Positions 53,203 through 61,898 of a stretch of DNA of 64,000 nucleotides are shown piece by piece. Origin of the DNA: Caenimonas koreensis DSM 17982 (GTDB lineage: Bacteria; Pseudomonadota; Gammaproteobacteria; Burkholderiales; Burkholderiaceae_C); NCBI RefSeq assembly GCF_009646335.1, contig NZ_WJBU01000006.1, forward strand, positions 270,892-334,891, written 5' to 3'. The notes below the pieces were generated by a model that was not told the DNA's origin, ran no database searches, and worked only from the letters and a program-made list of their open reading frames with translations. The translations under genes were made by a program, and so were the position numbers. Position 1 is the first letter of the stretch. Each line of letters opens with the position of its first letter.

Positions 53203-54123
53203 TTGGACAAGCGCGAAGAATCTGAGGTCATCAATGGCGGTCGTGACGTGAAAAATGTGGATCGGTGCGACGCCTGCAACGGCGCCCTGACAGCCGGGCT
53301 CGAGACGTGGCACTTTGTGTGTGGCACTTGCGGCCTCGAGCACTCCACGCTGCAGCCGCAGATCAACGAGATCGAATCCATCGATGAAGCGGAGCGTGAA
53401 AAGGCGCTCAAGCCGATCCGCGTTCACAACTTCGGCGTCTTGCTCGATTGGCTCAGGGGCCGCACGGCCAGGCCCGCGCAGGCCGGTGCAAAGCCCCGCT
53501 TGCTCGATGTCGGTTGCGCGCACGGATGGTTTCTTGAGCAGGCCGCAGCGCACTACGACGTCCTGGGGCTGGAGCCGGACGCCGCAATTGCCAAGCGTGC
53601 GCTGGCACGCCATCTTCCCGTGCGCAATGGCTACTTTCCGCAAGCGCTGCAGGCGCAGGAGCAGTTCGACGTCATCGTGTTCAACGACGTGCTCGAACAC
53701 ATCCCCGGCGTGACGAACATCCTGAAAGAGTGCGCGGCGCGCCTGCCGGCCGATGGCGTCGTGGTGGTCAATGCGCCCGACAGCCGCGGATTCTTTTACC
53801 GCCTGTCGCGGGTGTTCACCCGGGCCGGCCGACAAGCTTCATTCGAGCGCATGTGGCAGGTCGGCATGCCGTCGCCGCACCTGTATTACTTCAACACGAA
53901 GTCGATGCACCGGATTGCCGCGGCGTCTGGCTTCAAGGTGGTGGCCGAGCGTGCACTGCCATCCATCGTGGCCAAGGGCCTCTACGACCGGATCAACTAC
54001 GCGGGCAATGTGTCAAAGCTGCGTTCTGCCGTCATGACTGCCGGCATCCTGGCGCTGTTGCCGTTCATGAAGCTGTTGCCCTCCGACATCACCGTGTGGG
54101 TGCTTGCGAAGCAGGCCGACTGA
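53203..54123 (+). CDS. Class I SAM-dependent methyltransferase with N-terminal zinc ribbon-like motif
   Basis: Up to 306 residues. CDACNG and CGTCGLEH (within about 23-49) may form a small zinc ribbon. The methyltransferase core has LLDVGCAHGWFLEQA (SAM binding) and VIVFNDVLEHIPG (motif II-III), and the C-terminal third is hydrophobic near ILALLPFMKLLPSD. This type is common in polysaccharide loci and may methylate a sugar. The TTG start is uncertain; a GTG at 53248 would start at MKNVDRCDAC. Confidence 0.85.
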   Translation: MDKREESEVINGGRDVKNVDRCDACNGALTAGLETWHFVCGTCGLEHSTLQPQINEIESIDEAEREKALKPIRVHNFGVLLDWLRGRTARPAQAGAKPRLLDVGCAHGWFLEQAAAHYDVLGLEPDAAIAKRALARHLPVRNGYFPQALQAQEQFDVIVFNDVLEHIPGVTNILKECAARLPADGVVVVNAPDSRGFFYRLSRVFTRAGRQASFERMWQVGMPSPHLYYFNTKSMHRIAAASGFKVVAERALPSIVAKGLYDRINYAGNVSKLRSAVMTAGILALLPFMKLLPSDITVWVLAKQAD

Positions 54124-54131
54124 GCGCTGCT

Positions 54132-55193
54132 TCACGCCGCGACAGTCACGCCCACCTTGCGGCCGGCCTCCACAATTTCGCCCCACGTTGAGTCGTCCAC
54201 CGCGATGCCATCACGCTCGCGGCTGGCACGTGCCTCGCGCTCCGGCTCGCCGGCGATGCGCACTTTGTCGGAGCCTGGCGCGGGCGGGCTTTGACGCAGC
54301 CAGTCCACGAACGCAGCGGCTTCCTGCTCGAATGCCTGCTGCGTGCCCAGCTTCGCCGGGTCGATCAGCACGACGAGCATGCCGTTGATGACCGAACGCT
54401 TCGCATCCGCCGTGCGGTGCCAGGTGCCGCTGCCCGTGAGTGCACCGCCGAGCAGCTCGCAAGCCACGGCCATGCCGTAGCCCTTGTGTTCACCGAACGC
54501 CATCAGCGCGCCGAACAGGCCGTTCGATTGCGGCACGACGACCACGCCCGGGTCCGTGGTCGGGTTGCCGAATTCGTCGATCAGGTAGCCCTCTTCCACG
54601 CGGCGGCCCTCGTTGTGCGCGACGCGCATCTTTCCCTGTGCAACGCGGCTGGTTGCGAAGTCGAGCACGAACGGATCGCGGCCTTGCATCGGGATGCCGA
54701 TGCAGCAGGGGTTGGTTCCGTAGCGTCCGTCCGCACCCCCATACGGCGCGACGACCGGGCGCGACAGCACGTTGACGAAGTGCATGGCCACCAGCCCGCG
54801 CGAGACCGCCATCTCCGCGAAGTGCCCGATGCGCCCGAGGTGATGCGCCTGCGACAGCGCCATGATGCAACTGCCCGTTTGCTGGGCGCGTGCAATGCCC
54901 AGCTCCATCGCTTCCTCGCCCACGACCTGGCCGTAGCCGCGCTGGGCGTCGATGGTGAGCATGCTGCCCACGTCGAGCAGCACCTTCGCGCTCGCGTTGG
55001 GTTTCAGCCCGCCTTCCAGCACAGCATCGACATAGCGCGGCAGCATGCCGATGCCGTGCGAGTCGTGCCCGCTGAGGTTGGCGTACACGAGGTTGTCGCT
55101 CACACGCTTCGCTTCAGCTTCGCTGCTTCCTGCGCCGCGCAAGACGGCGCTGGTGCTCTCACGCAAGTCGCTCGCCTGAAAAATCTTCGTCAT
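54132..55193 (-). CDS. Malate/L-lactate dehydrogenase-family oxidoreductase
   Basis: 353 residues from the ATG giving MTKIFQASDLRESTSAVLRG. Family features are NLSGHDSHGIGMLPRYV, GYGQVVGEEAMELGI, PYGGADGRYGTNP and PFVLDFATSRVAQGKM. The family uses NAD(P) to reduce 2-keto acids. Upstream in-frame codons lie before a clear start and were not used. It follows the dehydratase gene by 10 bases, so it may process a product of the sugar-acid pathway, for example a keto acid. Confidence 0.9.
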   Translation of the reverse strand: MTKIFQASDLRESTSAVLRGAGSSEAEAKRVSDNLVYANLSGHDSHGIGMLPRYVDAVLEGGLKPNASAKVLLDVGSMLTIDAQRGYGQVVGEEAMELGIARAQQTGSCIMALSQAHHLGRIGHFAEMAVSRGLVAMHFVNVLSRPVVAPYGGADGRYGTNPCCIGIPMQGRDPFVLDFATSRVAQGKMRVAHNEGRRVEEGYLIDEFGNPTTDPGVVVVPQSNGLFGALMAFGEHKGYGMAVACELLGGALTGSGTWHRTADAKRSVINGMLVVLIDPAKLGTQQAFEQEAAAFVDWLRQSPPAPGSDKVRIAGEPEREARASRERDGIAVDDSTWGEIVEAGRKVGVTVAA

Positions 55194-55203
55194 TCGATTT
55201 CCC

Positions 55204-56718
55204 TTACATCGTTGCACCGACTTGCCACGGCACGAATTCGTTCTGGCCGTAGCCATGCAGCTCGCTCTTGGTGCGCGCGCCTGAGGCCGCTGCCAGCACC
55301 ATCTCAAAAATGCGTTGGCCCATCTCCTGCACGGTGGCCTGCCCGTCGATCACTTCGCCGCAGTTGATGTCCATGTCCTCTTCCTGCCGCTGCCACAGCG
55401 CCGAATTGGTCGCGAGCTTGAGCGAAGGCGAGGGCGCGCAGCCGTAGGCAGAGCCGCGGCCCGTGGTGAAGCAGATCACGTTCGCGCCGCCCGCAACCTG
55501 GCCCGTCGCACTCACGGGGTCGTAGCCGGGCGTGTCCATGTAAACGAAGCCATGCGCCGTCACAGGCTCTGCGTATTCGTACACCGCTTGCAGATTGGTC
55601 GTGCCGCCTTTGGCCACCGCGCCCAGCGATTTTTCGAGGATGGTCGTGAGCCCGCCCGCCTTGTTTCCTGGCGATGGGTTGTTGTTCATCTCGCCCTCGT
55701 TCACCTCGGTGTAGTGCTCCCACCATTTGATGCGCGCGATGAGCTTGTCGCCGACTTCGCGATTCACCGCGCGCCGCGTCAACAGGTGTTCCGCGCCGTA
55801 AATTTCCGGCGTTTCAGAAAGAATCGCCGTGCCACCATGCGCCACCAGCAGATCGACAGCTGCACCAAGCGCCGGGTTCGCACTGATGCCCGAGTAGCCA
55901 TCCGAGCCACCGCATTGCAAACCAATGGTGATGTGCGAAGCGCTGCATGGCTCGCGCTTCACGTCGTTCGCCTGCGGCAGCATCGCCTTGATGAGCGCGA
56001 TGCCTTTCTCCACGGTCTTGCGTGTACCGCCGGTGTCCTGGATGTTGAAGACCTTGAGCGTCTCGCCTTCACGCAAGCTCGAATGCGCGAGCCACGCATT
56101 GATCTGGTTTGACTCGCACCCCAACCCCACCACCAGCACGCCCCAGAAGTTCGCATGCGTTGCGTAGCCTGCCAGCGTGCGCTCCAGGATCTGCATGCCG
56201 AGCCCTTCGGTGTCCATGCCGCAGCCGGTGCCGTGCGTGAGCGCCACCACACCATCGACATTCGGGAATTCCGCGAGCGCTTCGGGATGGTTCTGCCGCG
56301 AGAAGTAATCGGCAATCGCGCGCGCCGCCGTCGCCGAACAGTTCACGCTCGACAGGATGCCGATGTAGTTGCGCGTGGCCACACGGCCGTCCGCGCGCTT
56401 GATGCCCATGAACGTCGCTTCGCGCTTCGCTGGTGCGGCCTTCACATCCGCGCCAAAAGCGTAGTCACGCTCGAAATTGCCCATCTCCAGGTTATGCGTG
56501 TGAACGTGTTCGCCGGGCGCGATAGGTTTGCTCGCAAAGCCGATGATCTGGTTGTAGCGCCGCACGGGCTCGCCAGCGGCAATGGCGCGTGTGGCGATCT
56601 TGTGGCCGGCGGGGATGAGTCCTTTGACGATGATGTCTTCGACGGTCGTGCCGCCTACGAGCTGCCTGCGTGCGATGAGCACGTCGTCGGCGGGGTGGAG
56701 TCGGATGAATGGTGTCAT
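55204..56718 (-). CDS. Altronate/galactarate dehydratase-family (UxaA) enzyme
   Basis: 504 residues from the ATG giving MTPFIRLHPADDVLIARRQL. The N-terminal SAF domain (about 1-95) is joined to the large catalytic domain (TRNYIGILSSVNCSATAARA, THGTGCGMDT, GLGCESNQI, SDGYSGISANPALG). Members dehydrate sugar acids with an Fe or Mg centre. The neighbours suggest a deoxy sugar acid such as L-fuconate as one option, but altronate or galactarate are equally possible from this sequence. It is in an operon behind the FadR-type regulator. Confidence 0.88.
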   Translation of the reverse strand: MTPFIRLHPADDVLIARRQLVGGTTVEDIIVKGLIPAGHKIATRAIAAGEPVRRYNQIIGFASKPIAPGEHVHTHNLEMGNFERDYAFGADVKAAPAKREATFMGIKRADGRVATRNYIGILSSVNCSATAARAIADYFSRQNHPEALAEFPNVDGVVALTHGTGCGMDTEGLGMQILERTLAGYATHANFWGVLVVGLGCESNQINAWLAHSSLREGETLKVFNIQDTGGTRKTVEKGIALIKAMLPQANDVKREPCSASHITIGLQCGGSDGYSGISANPALGAAVDLLVAHGGTAILSETPEIYGAEHLLTRRAVNREVGDKLIARIKWWEHYTEVNEGEMNNNPSPGNKAGGLTTILEKSLGAVAKGGTTNLQAVYEYAEPVTAHGFVYMDTPGYDPVSATGQVAGGANVICFTTGRGSAYGCAPSPSLKLATNSALWQRQEEDMDINCGEVIDGQATVQEMGQRIFEMVLAAASGARTKSELHGYGQNEFVPWQVGATM

Positions 56719-56728
56719 GAGAGGGGCG

Positions 56729-57442
56729 TCATGATTGGTTGGCGCGGCGCCAGCTTGCAGAAAAGCGCGCGTGTGATTTGTCCATGTGTTGTTGCATCGC
56801 GGCGCGTGCCGCCTCGGGGTCGTGATCGCGAATGGCGGTGAGCACCTGTTGATGCTCACCGATGGCCTTGCGCCACGACGGCACCGACTCGAAGTGGTCG
56901 CCCAGCCGCTCGAACAGCGGGCCGCGGCGCGCGCCCCAGAACGTCTGCACGGTTTCGAGCAGCACCACATTGCCGCAGGCCTGAGCGATGGCGGTGTGAA
57001 ACGCCCTGTCGCCAGCCAGTGGGGCCACGCCGCGTTGCGAGTCGTCTTCCATCAGCTGTATCGCAGCGGCGATCGCGTCCATGTCCTTTCGCTTGGCTTG
57101 CGTGGCAGCCAGGGCGGCGATCTCGCCTTCGACCACGCGGCGGGCCCGGATCAGCTCCAGCGGCCCCCATTCGGCCTCGGGCACTTTGACGCGCGAGCGC
57201 GACCGCGCCGCGCGGTCCAGCACATACACGCCCGAGCCCGTGCGCACTTCCACCCAGCCTTCCACTTCGAGCGCAATGAGTGCCTCACGCACGGAAGGCC
57301 GGCTCACACCGAGCTGCTTGGCCAGGTCACGCTCCGCAGGCAGGCGTGCACCCGGCTTGAATTCGCCCGACGTCATCAGCGCGCGCAGCTGCCCGGCGAT
57401 CTGCCGGTAAAGGCGCTGCGGTTCGACGGTCTTGATCGGCAT
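56729..57442 (-). CDS. FadR-type GntR-family regulator of the sugar-acid cluster
   Basis: 237 residues: winged helix (about 8-75; LPAERDLAKQLGVSRPSVRE) and FCD effector domain (about 95-225) with DRAFHTAIAQACGN and EHQQVLTAI, metal- or ligand-binding histidines. Such regulators are released by a sugar acid. It is divergent from two SDR genes, and a TGG-N5-CCA operator lies between. It heads the minus-strand operon with the dehydratase and dehydrogenase. Confidence 0.93.
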   Translation of the reverse strand: MPIKTVEPQRLYRQIAGQLRALMTSGEFKPGARLPAERDLAKQLGVSRPSVREALIALEVEGWVEVRTGSGVYVLDRAARSRSRVKVPEAEWGPLELIRARRVVEGEIAALAATQAKRKDMDAIAAAIQLMEDDSQRGVAPLAGDRAFHTAIAQACGNVVLLETVQTFWGARRGPLFERLGDHFESVPSWRKAIGEHQQVLTAIRDHDPEAARAAMQQHMDKSHARFSASWRRANQS

Positions 57443-57516
57443 GGCGTGTGTGGTGAAAGGCGCGCAGAAGGCGGGTTTAGCCGGATGCGTTTTGCAACGG
57501 CACCATGCATCCTAAT

Positions 57517-57527
57517 TGGCCTGACCA
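57517..57527. promoter_or_regulatory. FadR-type operator between divergent catabolic operons
   Basis: TGGCCTGACCA matches the GntR/FadR consensus TGGTCNGACCA at all but one base. ATTGG and CCAAT flank the region as a further partial repeat. The site lies just before the GTG start of the SDR gene and would repress both directions. Confidence 0.55.
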
Positions 57528-57541
57528 CTTAACCAATCATC

Positions 57542-58300
57542 GTGAACCCTGACGCCACACCCAGCACGCGCCTCGCGGGCAAAACCGTTCTTGTGACCGC
57601 CGCGGGCCAGGGCATAGGCCGCGCCAGCGTGCTCGCCATGGCTGCAGCAGGTGCGACCGTCTGGGCCACCGATGTCAATGAAGACCTGCTCAAGGCCTAC
57701 GAGGGCGAGCGCGGCATTCACGCAGTGCGGCTCGACGTGCTCGACAAAGCAGCCATTGCAGCCGTCGTCGCGCAGATGCCGGCGATTGACGTGCTGTTCA
57801 ACTGCGCGGGCTTCGTGCATGGCGGCACGGTGCTGCAGGCAACAGACGCTGACCTCGAGTTTGCGATGAACCTGAATGTGCGCGCACAGTTCTGGACGAT
57901 TCAGGCCGCACTGCCCCGCATGCTGGCGGCGGGCCACGGCAGCATCATCAACATGGCCAGCGTGTGCTCCAGCATCAAGGGGTTGCCCAATCGCTTTATC
58001 TACGGCACGTCCAAGGCGGCGGTGATCGGGCTCACAAAGAGTGTGGCCGCCGACTACGTGGCGAACGGCATCCGCTGCAACGCGATCTGCCCCGGCACTG
58101 TCGATACGCCTTCGCTGCAAGACCGCATCAACGCGAACGAAGATCCAGTCGCAGCGCGCAAGGCATTCATCGCGCGGCAGCCGATGGGGCGGCTTGCGCA
58201 GGCGCATGAAATCGCGCCGCTGGTTGTCTTCCTCGCGAGCGACGAATCGGTGTTTGTCACCGGACAAGCCTACGCAGCCGATGGCGGCATCACGATATGA
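57542..58300 (+). CDS. Short-chain dehydrogenase, possible 2-keto-3-deoxy-L-fuconate dehydrogenase
   Basis: 252 residues from a GTG. The SDR motifs are VTAAGQGIGRASV (TGxxxGxG-like), NCAG, and YGTSK (Tyr154, Lys158). NRFIYGTSKAAVIGLTKSVA and RCNAICPGTVDTPSL resemble enzymes that oxidise 2-keto-3-deoxy sugar acids. It overlaps the next SDR gene by four bases. The substrate is inferred from context. Confidence 0.82.
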   Translation: MNPDATPSTRLAGKTVLVTAAGQGIGRASVLAMAAAGATVWATDVNEDLLKAYEGERGIHAVRLDVLDKAAIAAVVAQMPAIDVLFNCAGFVHGGTVLQATDADLEFAMNLNVRAQFWTIQAALPRMLAAGHGSIINMASVCSSIKGLPNRFIYGTSKAAVIGLTKSVAADYVANGIRCNAICPGTVDTPSLQDRINANEDPVAARKAFIARQPMGRLAQAHEIAPLVVFLASDESVFVTGQAYAADGGITI

Positions 58301-59043
58301 ACCAACTTGATTTCAAAGGCCGCCACGCGGTGATCACGGGCGGCGCGACGGGCCTGGGCTATGCCATCGCGCAGCGGCTGATCGCGTCAGGCGGAAGCGT
58401 CACGCTCTGGGACCGTGACGAGAAGGCGGCCAACAAGGCCGCTTCGGAACTGGGCGCGAAGGCAGGCGTCGTTGCTGTCGATGTCGCGAGCCACGCATCC
58501 GTTCAGGCTGCTGTCAAAGCGACACTTCAGATCAGCGCGCGCATCGACGCACTCGTGAACAGCGCCGGCATTACCGGCCCCAACACTAAGGTGTGGGACT
58601 ACCCGGTGAAAGACTGGCAACAGGTGATGGAAGTGAACCTCAATGGCCTGTTCTATTGCTGCCGCGAAGTCGTGCCGGTGATGCGGGACGCCAACTACGG
58701 CCGCATCGTGAACATCGCCTCTGTCGCCGGCAAAGACGGCAACCCGAACGCCAGCGCCTACAGCGCGAGCAAGGCCGCCGTGATGGCGCTGACCAAGTCG
58801 CTTGGCAAAGAACTTGCCGACACGGGCGTGCGTGTGAACTGCGTGACGCCGGCGGCAGTGAAGACAGCGATCTTCGACCAGATGACCGAGCAGCACATCA
58901 ACTTCATGCTCTCCAAAATTCCGATGGGCCGATTTGGCACGCCCGAAGAAGTCGCCGCCATGGTCGGCTGGTTGTGCACCGAAGATTGCTCGTTCTCCAC
59001 GGGCGCGGTGTTCGACCTGTCGGGCGGGCGCTCCACGTACTGA
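58297..59043 (+). CDS. Short-chain dehydrogenase/reductase
   Basis: 248 residues with HAVITGGATGLGYAIAQRLI (10-29), NSAGITG and YSASKAAVMALTKSLGKELA (catalytic Tyr155 and Lys159). It could oxidise a free deoxy sugar, such as L-fucose, to the lactone. It is the second gene of the plus-strand catabolic unit and ends 36 bases before the hydrolase. Confidence 0.88.
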   Translation: MNQLDFKGRHAVITGGATGLGYAIAQRLIASGGSVTLWDRDEKAANKAASELGAKAGVVAVDVASHASVQAAVKATLQISARIDALVNSAGITGPNTKVWDYPVKDWQQVMEVNLNGLFYCCREVVPVMRDANYGRIVNIASVAGKDGNPNASAYSASKAAVMALTKSLGKELADTGVRVNCVTPAAVKTAIFDQMTEQHINFMLSKIPMGRFGTPEEVAAMVGWLCTEDCSFSTGAVFDLSGGRSTY

Positions 59044-59079
59044 TCCACTTACCCAATATCACACCAAAGAGGAAAACAA

Positions 59080-59928
59080 ATGAAACTGGTTCGTTACGGC
59101 AACCCGGGCAAGGAAAAGCCCGGCCTCATCGATGCCGACGGCAAGATCCGCGACCTGTCCGGCGTCGTGCCCGACATCGGCCCCGCACAGCTGGGCGCTG
59201 CAGGCATGGCGAAGCTGCGCAAGGTCAACCCGGCCAAGCTGCCGCTCGTGCGTGGCACGCCGCGCTACGGCTGCCCGGTGTCGCATGTGCCGAAGTTCAT
59301 CGCCATCGGCCTGAACTACGCGGACCATGCAGCCGAGTCCGGAGCGCCGATCCCGAAAGAGCCCGTCGTCTTCATGAAGGCAACGAGTTGCATTCAGGGC
59401 CCGAACGACAACGTGATGCTGCCCAAGGGCTCGACCAAGACCGACTGGGAAGTCGAGTTGGGCGTGGTGATCGGCACGCGCGCACGCTATGTGTCGAAGA
59501 AAGATGCGCTGGCCCATGTGGCCGGTTACTGCGTGATCAACGATGTGAGCGAGCGCGAGTTCCAGCTGGAGCGCGGCCCGCAATGGGACAAGGGCAAGGG
59601 CTGCGACACCTTCGGCCCCATCGGCCCCTGGCTCGTCACGCCCGACGAGATCGACAACGTGCAGCGCCTGGACATGTGGCTGGACCTCAACGGCAAGCGC
59701 ACGCAAACGGGCAACACGCGCACGATGATCTTCGGCGTGGCGGCCATCGTGAACTACGTGAGCCAGTTCATGACGCTGGAGCCGGGCGACATCATCACCA
59801 CCGGCACACCACCCGGCGTGGGCCTGGGCATGAAGCCGCCGATGTACCTCAAGAAGGGCGATGTGATGACGCTGGGGATTCAGGGGCTGGGCGAGCAGCG
59901 GCAGGTAGTGGTGCCGTTCAAGGCTTGA
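59080..59928 (+). CDS. Fumarylacetoacetate hydrolase-family enzyme, possible 2,4-diketo-3-deoxy-L-fuconate hydrolase
   Basis: 282 residues. FAH motifs are AIGLNYADHAAESGAPIP, PVVFMKATSCIQGPND, DWEVELGVVIG (metal-binding Glu) and TGTPPGVGLGMKPP. FAH enzymes cleave carbon-carbon bonds in diketo acids. With the SDR pair it matches the last steps of the non-phosphorylating L-fucose or L-rhamnose route, giving pyruvate and lactate, which is consistent with the lactate-type dehydrogenase encoded on the other strand. The pathway assignment is inference. Confidence 0.88.
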   Translation: MKLVRYGNPGKEKPGLIDADGKIRDLSGVVPDIGPAQLGAAGMAKLRKVNPAKLPLVRGTPRYGCPVSHVPKFIAIGLNYADHAAESGAPIPKEPVVFMKATSCIQGPNDNVMLPKGSTKTDWEVELGVVIGTRARYVSKKDALAHVAGYCVINDVSEREFQLERGPQWDKGKGCDTFGPIGPWLVTPDEIDNVQRLDMWLDLNGKRTQTGNTRTMIFGVAAIVNYVSQFMTLEPGDIITTGTPPGVGLGMKPPMYLKKGDVMTLGIQGLGEQRQVVVPFKA

Positions 59929-59954
59929 TCTGAAGGCTATCCGGATGCGGAACT

Positions 59955-60012
59955 GAGTTTGTTGCTATTTTTATGTCTTTATTGACAAAAGCATAAAAAA
60001 TGCAACAAACTC
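59955..60012. promoter_or_regulatory. Long inverted repeat upstream of abiEi, likely autoregulatory operator
   Basis: Arms of 21 bases at 59955-59975 and 59992-60012 match at 19 positions (outer part GAGTTTGTTGC against GCAACAAACTC). A TTGACA hexamer lies in the spacer at 59982-59987. AbiEi antitoxins are known to bind inverted repeats in their own promoter, and this repeat ends five bases before the abiEi ATG. Confidence 0.7.
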
Positions 60013-60016
60013 GACC

Positions 60017-60634
60017 ATGGCCACCGCCTCTACGCGTACCCACGAACAACTTGTCCTCTCGCTCGCAAAGAAGCGACCGCTTCTGCGTGCGCGTGACGTG
60101 CAGGAGCGCTCGATACCGACAGCCGTGCTTGGCAGGCTCGTCGCGACCGGCAAACTCGAACGCGTAGGCCGGGGCGTCTACAGCCTGCCTGGCAGTTCCA
60201 TCAGCGAACATCGATCAATTGCCGAAGTCGCGCTACGGGTACCTCAAGGTGTGATTTGCCTGCTGTCCGCACTGCGGATGCACGACATTGGCACGCAATC
60301 GCCGTTTGAGGTGTGGCTGGCCATACCGAACAATCACCCGGCGCCCCGTTTCGAGCAGCCCGCGATTCGCACCGTTCGCATGTCAAGTTCAGCCCTCAGC
60401 CAAGGAGTGGAGGAACGCATGATTGAAGGCGTCCAGGTCAAAGTCTTCAACGTGCCCAAGACCATCGCCGACGCTTTCAAGTACCGCAACAAGATCGGCA
60501 ACGACGTAGCGATCGAGGCGCTGCGCGAAGGATGGGCCGAGCGCAAATTCAAGATGGACGAGCTATGGCGGTACGCGGCCGTCGATCGAGTGACGAACGT
60601 CATGCGACCTTATCTGGAGGGGCTCACGGCGTGA
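60017..60634 (+). CDS. AbiEi-type antitoxin/transcriptional regulator
   Basis: 205 residues. The N-terminal winged helix (about 8-60; RPLLRARDVQERSIPTAVLG and RVGRGVYSLPG) is typical of AbiEi. The C-terminal domain has VICLLSALRMHDIGTQ and VFNVPKTIADAFKYRNKIG, also characteristic. The stop overlaps the start of a truncated AbiEii gene (GTGA). AbiE is a type IV toxin-antitoxin and phage-defence system; here the toxin is destroyed, so only the regulator remains. Confidence 0.9.
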   Translation: MATASTRTHEQLVLSLAKKRPLLRARDVQERSIPTAVLGRLVATGKLERVGRGVYSLPGSSISEHRSIAEVALRVPQGVICLLSALRMHDIGTQSPFEVWLAIPNNHPAPRFEQPAIRTVRMSSSALSQGVEERMIEGVQVKVFNVPKTIADAFKYRNKIGNDVAIEALREGWAERKFKMDELWRYAAVDRVTNVMRPYLEGLTA

Positions 60635-60919
60635 GCAAGTCTGCAGCGTCTATCAGGGCTCGCCTGAAGAATCGGCGAGGAAGGTGCTGATCCGGCTCAA
60701 TTGCAGGAGGCAATCAAGGCGACATTCGAGCGTCGCAAACTGGACCTTCCGACAGCAGTGCCGACTGGTCTGACAGATGAGTTTTCACAAGACAACCTCA
60801 AGCAGAGCCAATGGACGGCCTTTCTCAAGAAGTCCCGCCTGGTGGCGCCGCCACTTACCGAAGTGGTGAATCTTGTGCGAGAGAAGCTGTTGAGTGCCGG
60901 TATCTTTGAGCCAACCTAG
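60631..60919 (+). pseudogene. AbiEii toxin remnant with internal deletion and frameshift
   Basis: The first codons after the overlapping GTG encode MSKSAASIRARLKNRR, which is like the AbiEii N terminus, then reach a stop after 19 codons. About 60 bases after the start the other frame encodes DPAQLQEAIKATFERRK and continues with LTDEFSQDNLKQSQWTAFLK to the natural stop, which matches the AbiEii C terminus. The nucleotidyltransferase core of some 200 residues is missing, so the toxin is inactive. Confidence 0.8.
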
Positions 60920-61017
60920 GACGGCAAGGGAAAAGCCCGCCTTCCTATAATGAACTTTCGAGCGCATCTGCCCTCGTACAGCCCTTTCCGCCACAACACC
61001 AACGCCTGAATCCCCGC

Positions 61018-61887
61018 GTGAACATCCCCCAGCAAGAACTCATCCGCTACCTCGACCTGTTGAACACGTACGGGTGGATTGCGCTGGTGTTCCTGCTGGA
61101 GCGGCTGCTTCCCACGCGCAAGATTCCGTATCTCAGCCGCGGGTGGATCTCCGACTTGTTCCACATGTTCGAGCCGTGGATTCGTGCGTTCTTTGTCGGT
61201 GGCCTCGTGGCGCTCGCCGTGCCCTATGCGATGAAGTTGCCCGGCACTGGCTGGCTGCAAGGCCAGCCGCTGTGGCTGAACTTCGTCGTGCTGGCGATCA
61301 TCAATGAAGCGGTGTTCTATTTCACGCACCGGCTGATGCACACCGTGCCGTGGCTGTGGGAATTCCACCGCGTGCATCACAGCTCAACGACCTATTACTC
61401 GCTGATGACGACGCGCTTTCACCTGCTCGACGTGATCTTCTTCGGCGCGCCGTACTTCATCGCCGCGACGTTCCTTGGTGCGCGTGCGGAAGCGGTGATT
61501 GCGCTGTCGCTGTTCCAGGGGTTCGTCGACCGCTTCGGCCACAGCAACATCCGCACGCCGCACTTCGTCGCTTACTTCATCGGCAGCCCGAAGTTCCATG
61601 CGTGGCACCACTCGAACGCACCTGAAGCGCACGACATGAATTTCTCGCGCGACTTCACGTTCATGGACTACCTCTTCGGCACGGCCTACTACCCCAAGGA
61701 CAAGATCGCGCAAGACTTCGGCGATCCGCAGTTCCCCACGAACTACGTGCAGCAACAGCTGATGCCTTTCTGGGTGCTCGGCCGAAAGCTCGCGGGCAAG
61801 TCCACGGCGCCTGTGCTTGCGGCGCCCCACGCCGCAGCAGGCGCTGGCCACGAGGCCGAGCCACCGGCGCAAGCCCGCAATTCGTGA
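61018..61887 (+). CDS. Sterol desaturase/fatty acid hydroxylase-family membrane protein
   Basis: 289 residues with about four membrane helices and the diiron histidine boxes HRLMH (104-108), HRVHH (117-121) and HAWHH (194-198). Such enzymes hydroxylate or desaturate membrane lipids. The GTG start fits the conserved length. It is followed 11 bases later by an acyltransferase gene, suggesting a shared lipid or surface-modification role, which is inference. Confidence 0.9.
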   Translation: MNIPQQELIRYLDLLNTYGWIALVFLLERLLPTRKIPYLSRGWISDLFHMFEPWIRAFFVGGLVALAVPYAMKLPGTGWLQGQPLWLNFVVLAIINEAVFYFTHRLMHTVPWLWEFHRVHHSSTTYYSLMTTRFHLLDVIFFGAPYFIAATFLGARAEAVIALSLFQGFVDRFGHSNIRTPHFVAYFIGSPKFHAWHHSNAPEAHDMNFSRDFTFMDYLFGTAYYPKDKIAQDFGDPQFPTNYVQQQLMPFWVLGRKLAGKSTAPVLAAPHAAAGAGHEAEPPAQARNS

Positions 61888-61898
61888 AATGACGCTGC

